From the NCBI RefSeq assembly GCF_013410355.1, contig NZ_JACCFI010000001.1, positions 2,294,001 to 2,358,000 of the forward strand: a stretch of 64,000 bases of DNA, written 5' to 3'. Position 1 is the stretch's first letter, and every line of letters starts with the position of its first letter. Shown here piece by piece: positions 61,093-64,000 of the stretch. The notes below the pieces were generated by a model, which had not been told where the DNA came from, did not search any database, and was given only the letters and a program-made list of their open reading frames with translations. This DNA is from Agromyces hippuratus. Its GTDB lineage: Bacteria > Actinomycetota > Actinomycetes > Actinomycetales > Microbacteriaceae. The position numbers were made by a program, and so were the translations under genes.

Positions 61093-62561
61093 ACCCCGTC
61101 ATCGGCTACGCCGCGATCGCCGCCGTCGCCCTCACCTCGGCCCTGATCGGCTTCTACGGGCTGCGGGTCTCGCGCACGACGAGCGACTTCTACGTCGCCT
61201 CGCGCACCGTGCGGCCGTGGTGGAACGCCTCCGCCATCGGCGGCGAATACCTCTCGGCGGCCTCGTTCCTCGGCATCGCCGGACTCATCCTGCTGCAGGG
61301 CGCCGGCGGGCTGTGGTTCCCGATCGGCTACACGGCCGGGTACCTCATGCTCCTGCTCTTCGTGGCGGCGCCGCTCCGCCGCTCCGGGGCGTACACGATC
61401 CCCGACTTCACCGAGGCACGCCTCGAGTCGACGACGGCCCGGCGCGTGACCTCGACGCTCGTCATCGTCATCGGCTGGTTCTACATCGTGCCGCAATTGC
61501 AGGGCGCCGCCCTCACCGTGCGCATCACGACGGGACTGCCCTCGTGGGTCGGCTCCGTCGCGGTCGCCGTGCTCGTCGCGGTCATCGTCGCGGCGGGCGG
61601 CATGCGCTCGATCACCTTCGTGCAGGCGTTCCAGTTCTGGCTGAAGCTCACCGCGCTGGCGGTTCCCGTGGTGGCGCTGCTCCTCATCGTCGGCGGCGGC
61701 GAGCCGCCCGCCCGGCTCACGCCCGCTGAGGCGTTCCCTCCGGCCGCCGGCCCGGGCGACCTCGACGTCTACCGCACGGTCTCGCTCATGGTGGCGCTGC
61801 TCCTCGGCACCCTCGGGCTGCCGCACGTGCTCGTGCGCTTCTACACGAACCCCGACGGCGTCGCCGCCCGCCGCACGACCGTCATCGTGCTCGCCCTGCT
61901 CTCGGTGTTCTACCTCTTCCCGACCGCGTTCGGGCTGCTCGGGCGGGCCTTCGCTCCCGACCTCGCGGCGCCGGGCGAGGCCGACGCGCTCATCCTGCTG
62001 CTGCCCGGCCGACTCGTGCCGGGACTCTGGGGCGAACTGCTCACGGCCCTCGTCATCGCGGGTGCGTTCGGCGCCTTCCTCTCGACCTCGTCGGGGCTCG
62101 TCGTCTCACTCGCGGGCGTGATCAGCCAGGACCTGCTCGGCGGCAGCGTGCGCGGCTTCCGCATCGCGGCCGTGGTCTCGTCGCTCGTCCCGCTCATCGT
62201 GGCGCTCTCGACGGAGTCGGCCGGTCTCGCCGGCAGCGTCGGACTCGTCTTCGCGTTCACGGCGTCGACGCTCTGCCCCATGCTGATCCTCGGCATCTGG
62301 TGGCGCGGGCTCACCGCGCGAGGGGCGATCGCGGGCATGCTCACTGGCGCGCTGCTCTCGGGGGCGGCCATCCTCGGCGGCCCGCTGTTCACGGCTGCGG
62401 TGCCCGCGCTGCGCCCGTTCCTCGAGCAGCCCGCCGCATGGACCGTGCCGCTCGCCGTGCTCGTGACCGTGCTCGTCTCGCGCGGCGATCACCGCGGCAT
62501 CCCGCGCGGCACCGACGCGTTCCTCACCCGACTGCACGTTCCAGAGCGGCGCGTGCGCTGA
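61089..62561 (+). CDS. Sodium/solute symporter, SSS family
   Basis: 490 residues, GTG start overlapping the preceding stop (GTGA). About thirteen spans with SSS signatures FYVASRTVRPWWNASAIGGE, YLSAASFLGIAGLILLQGAG and RFYTNPDGVAARRTTVIVLA. It is paralogous to the ActP at 56549 (shared SAIxGxYLSAASFLGI and HVLxRFYT). Together with the small protein before it, it forms a second transporter cassette under the LytS/LytTR operon. Monocarboxylate uptake is likely; the exact substrate is unknown. Confidence 0.9.
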   Translation: MNPVIGYAAIAAVALTSALIGFYGLRVSRTTSDFYVASRTVRPWWNASAIGGEYLSAASFLGIAGLILLQGAGGLWFPIGYTAGYLMLLLFVAAPLRRSGAYTIPDFTEARLESTTARRVTSTLVIVIGWFYIVPQLQGAALTVRITTGLPSWVGSVAVAVLVAVIVAAGGMRSITFVQAFQFWLKLTALAVPVVALLLIVGGGEPPARLTPAEAFPPAAGPGDLDVYRTVSLMVALLLGTLGLPHVLVRFYTNPDGVAARRTTVIVLALLSVFYLFPTAFGLLGRAFAPDLAAPGEADALILLLPGRLVPGLWGELLTALVIAGAFGAFLSTSSGLVVSLAGVISQDLLGGSVRGFRIAAVVSSLVPLIVALSTESAGLAGSVGLVFAFTASTLCPMLILGIWWRGLTARGAIAGMLTGALLSGAAILGGPLFTAAVPALRPFLEQPAAWTVPLAVLVTVLVSRGDHRGIPRGTDAFLTRLHVPERRVR

Positions 62562-62596
62562 CCGACCGGGGGGTGCGCGGCCCGGGTCGGTCGAAT

Positions 62597-62602
62597 AGGC
62601 TG
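62597..62602 (+). promoter_or_regulatory. -10 element of the last gene
   Basis: TAGGCT ends six bases before the ATG, indicating a leaderless mRNA. Confidence 0.5.
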
Positions 62603-62608
62603 TGCGCC

Positions 62609-64000
62609 ATGCTTCGGGGGAATCGCATGCTCATCGCCGGTCTCGCCGGCCTCATCGCCGCAGCCGTCGTGACGACGGTCGCGATCGCACCGGCGTCGGC
62701 CGCGACGACCGCGAGCTGGGCGGCCTGGGCGCCGCTCACCGGCGCCGGCGGTGCCTTCCAGACCACGATGACGCTCGCAGGGCAGCCCGCGCTCGCCGCC
62801 TCGGTCGCGAGCGACTCCCGGGCCGGGCAGGTCGGCGTCATCTCCGGAGCATCCGCTTGGCTCGCACAGGGCACTCCGGTCGGCGCGAAGTACGGCTCGA
62901 GCCAGAACCAGCCCTACCTGAACCTCCGCCCGAAGGCCGACACGCCTGCGGGCGCCTCGACGACGACGTACTCGTTCCCGACCCCGACCCCGTCGACGAA
63001 CTGGACGTTCGTGCTCGGCGACATCGACGCCGACCAGGTGCGCATCTCGGCGGTCGGGGCGGACGGTGCGGCGCTCACAGCCGACGAACTCGGGTTCCGG
63101 GGCGGGTTCAACTACTGCGCTCCGGGCGTCGTCGGCAAGCCCTCGTGCGCGGGCGACGCGGCCGACGTGCCGAGCTGGAATCCCACGACGCTCACGCTCA
63201 CGGGCAACGCGGCCGCCGCCGACACGAGCGGGGCATCGGCCTGGTTCGAGCCCTCGGTGCCGATCTCCTCGCTCACGTTCGTGTTCGCCCGGCGATCGGG
63301 GCTGCCGGTCTACCAGACCTGGTTCGCCTCACTGGCGCGTGACATCACGGGCACCGTCACCGACGCCGGCACCGACCCGGTCGACGGAGTCGCCCTCAAC
63401 CTCGTCGACGCCAGCGGCACGATCGTCGGCACCACGACCACTGCCGGCGGCGGCCTCTACGGCTTCCCCGGCTTCTTCGCGACCGACGGGTACACCGTCG
63501 AGGCGGTGCTGTCGACGGGAAAGATCGCCGTCGACGCCTCTCGCAAGCCCGCCGACCTGTCGACCGCCGACGCCGTGGTCGACTTCACGATCCGCGACAT
63601 CGTGCCGGTCGCGGTCTCGGGCAACGTCTCCGACTCCGACGGCAATCCGATGCCCGGGGTCGTGGTGACGATCGACGGCATCACCACGACGACCGACACG
63701 AACGGCGACTACCTCTTCGACACCGTGCCGGTGGGCACGCACACGGCGACGATCACGACGCCCGACGGCTACACCGTCACGACGAGCCCGCCGCCGTTCA
63801 CCATCCCCGACGGCGTCGAGACGCCGATCACCGATGTGGACTTCGTCGTCGCGGCGAACCCGATGCTCTCGGGCACGGTCACCGCTGCGGGTGCCGGTGT
63901 GCCCGGCGTCACGATCACCGCGACCGGCCCGGGCGGCACCCGCTCCACCGTGACCGGCGCCGACGGAGGCTACCGCTTCCCGCTCCTGCCGACGGGCGAC
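62609..64000 (+). CDS. Secreted protein with repeated carboxypeptidase-regulatory-like beta domains, 3' end off the window
   Basis: 464 codons, open to the window edge. A Sec signal peptide (MLRGNRMLIAGLAGLIAAAV, cleavage after APASA) precedes an N-terminal beta-rich region of about 210 residues with two cysteines (NYCAPGVVGKPSCAG). At least three repeats of a CarboxypepD_reg/SdrD-B-like fold follow, starting ITGTVTDAGTDPVDGVAL, VSGNVSDSDGNPMPGVVV and LSGTVTAAGAGVPGVTIT; the third is cut by the edge. It is probably a surface or wall-associated protein. The end may carry an anchor, which is not visible. Confidence 0.85.
   Translation, partial: MLRGNRMLIAGLAGLIAAAVVTTVAIAPASAATTASWAAWAPLTGAGGAFQTTMTLAGQPALAASVASDSRAGQVGVISGASAWLAQGTPVGAKYGSSQNQPYLNLRPKADTPAGASTTTYSFPTPTPSTNWTFVLGDIDADQVRISAVGADGAALTADELGFRGGFNYCAPGVVGKPSCAGDAADVPSWNPTTLTLTGNAAAADTSGASAWFEPSVPISSLTFVFARRSGLPVYQTWFASLARDITGTVTDAGTDPVDGVALNLVDASGTIVGTTTTAGGGLYGFPGFFATDGYTVEAVLSTGKIAVDASRKPADLSTADAVVDFTIRDIVPVAVSGNVSDSDGNPMPGVVVTIDGITTTTDTNGDYLFDTVPVGTHTATITTPDGYTVTTSPPPFTIPDGVETPITDVDFVVAANPMLSGTVTAAGAGVPGVTITATGPGGTRSTVTGADGGYRFPLLPTGD

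Overview
The window is 64 kb of very GC-rich, densely coding DNA from a high-GC Gram-positive bacterium (Actinomycetota). The codon bias, many leaderless-looking TANNNT promoters, actinobacterial families (ECF42 sigma factor with a DGPF partner, DUF3817, DUF998, a furA-kat pair, small PurL) and recurring GGATGCC/GGCATCC hairpins suggest a chromosome of the Microbacteriaceae type; the genus is a guess. About 60 protein genes are supported, two cut by the window edges. I see no rRNA, tRNA, CRISPR array, transposase or phage gene. No gene-free stretch exceeds 300 bp; the longest is 246 bp (52533-52778).

Region 1 (1-7 kb): a divergent lipid/glycerol island. An ADPS-like FAD oxidase, a lipid kinase and a GMC oxidoreductase form one operon. 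It diverges, across only 20 bp, from a TetR regulator and glpD. Region 2 (7-17 kb): catalase with its Fur/PerR-type regulator, an acyl-CoA ligase, a TPR protein, an AlkD-like protein, an HxlR/SDR pair, apt, a shikimate dehydrogenase and an MFS exporter.

Region 3 (17-30 kb): a 1011-residue winged-helix/ATPase/TPR regulator transcribed away from a 9.2-kb gene for a secreted SpvB/FG-GAP/RHS protein of 3058 residues. The intergenic region carries heptamers at 11-bp spacing, the arrangement used by SARP-type regulators. Region 4 (30-36 kb): purL with a repeat-derived N terminus, a Nudix hydrolase, two small membrane proteins, and an Erm 23S rRNA methyltransferase. Upstream of erm lies a 15-codon leader peptide with an Arg-Pro-Arg motif on an apparently leaderless mRNA. 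An EEP hydrolase and two proteins of unknown function follow.

Region 5 (36-43 kb): a phosphonate operon: PhnD, PhnC, a double-length PhnE, a FAD amine oxidase, a PhnX-like hydrolase with the Schiff-base lysine, and an alcohol dehydrogenase. A PHO-box-like repeat lies upstream. It looks like an aminoethylphosphonate-to-acetaldehyde route without C-P lyase. Region 6 (43-48 kb): OsmC, SDR, chorismate mutase and an ECF42 module (sigma factor, DGPF protein, DUF998 protein, divergent lipocalin-like protein). Two mirror-image ECF promoters sit in the shared intergenic region.

Region 7 (48-56 kb): an FtsX-type ABC exporter, a GntR/YtrA-regulated ABC transporter, an EamA transporter, dihydrolipoyl dehydrogenase and a DUF389 protein. 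Region 8 (56-62.6 kb): two sodium/solute symporter cassettes, each a small membrane protein plus an SSS transporter. They flank a LytS/LytTR two-component system; a LytTR-type direct repeat lies in front of the divergent actP cassette. The window ends inside a secreted protein with repeated carboxypeptidase-regulatory-like beta domains.
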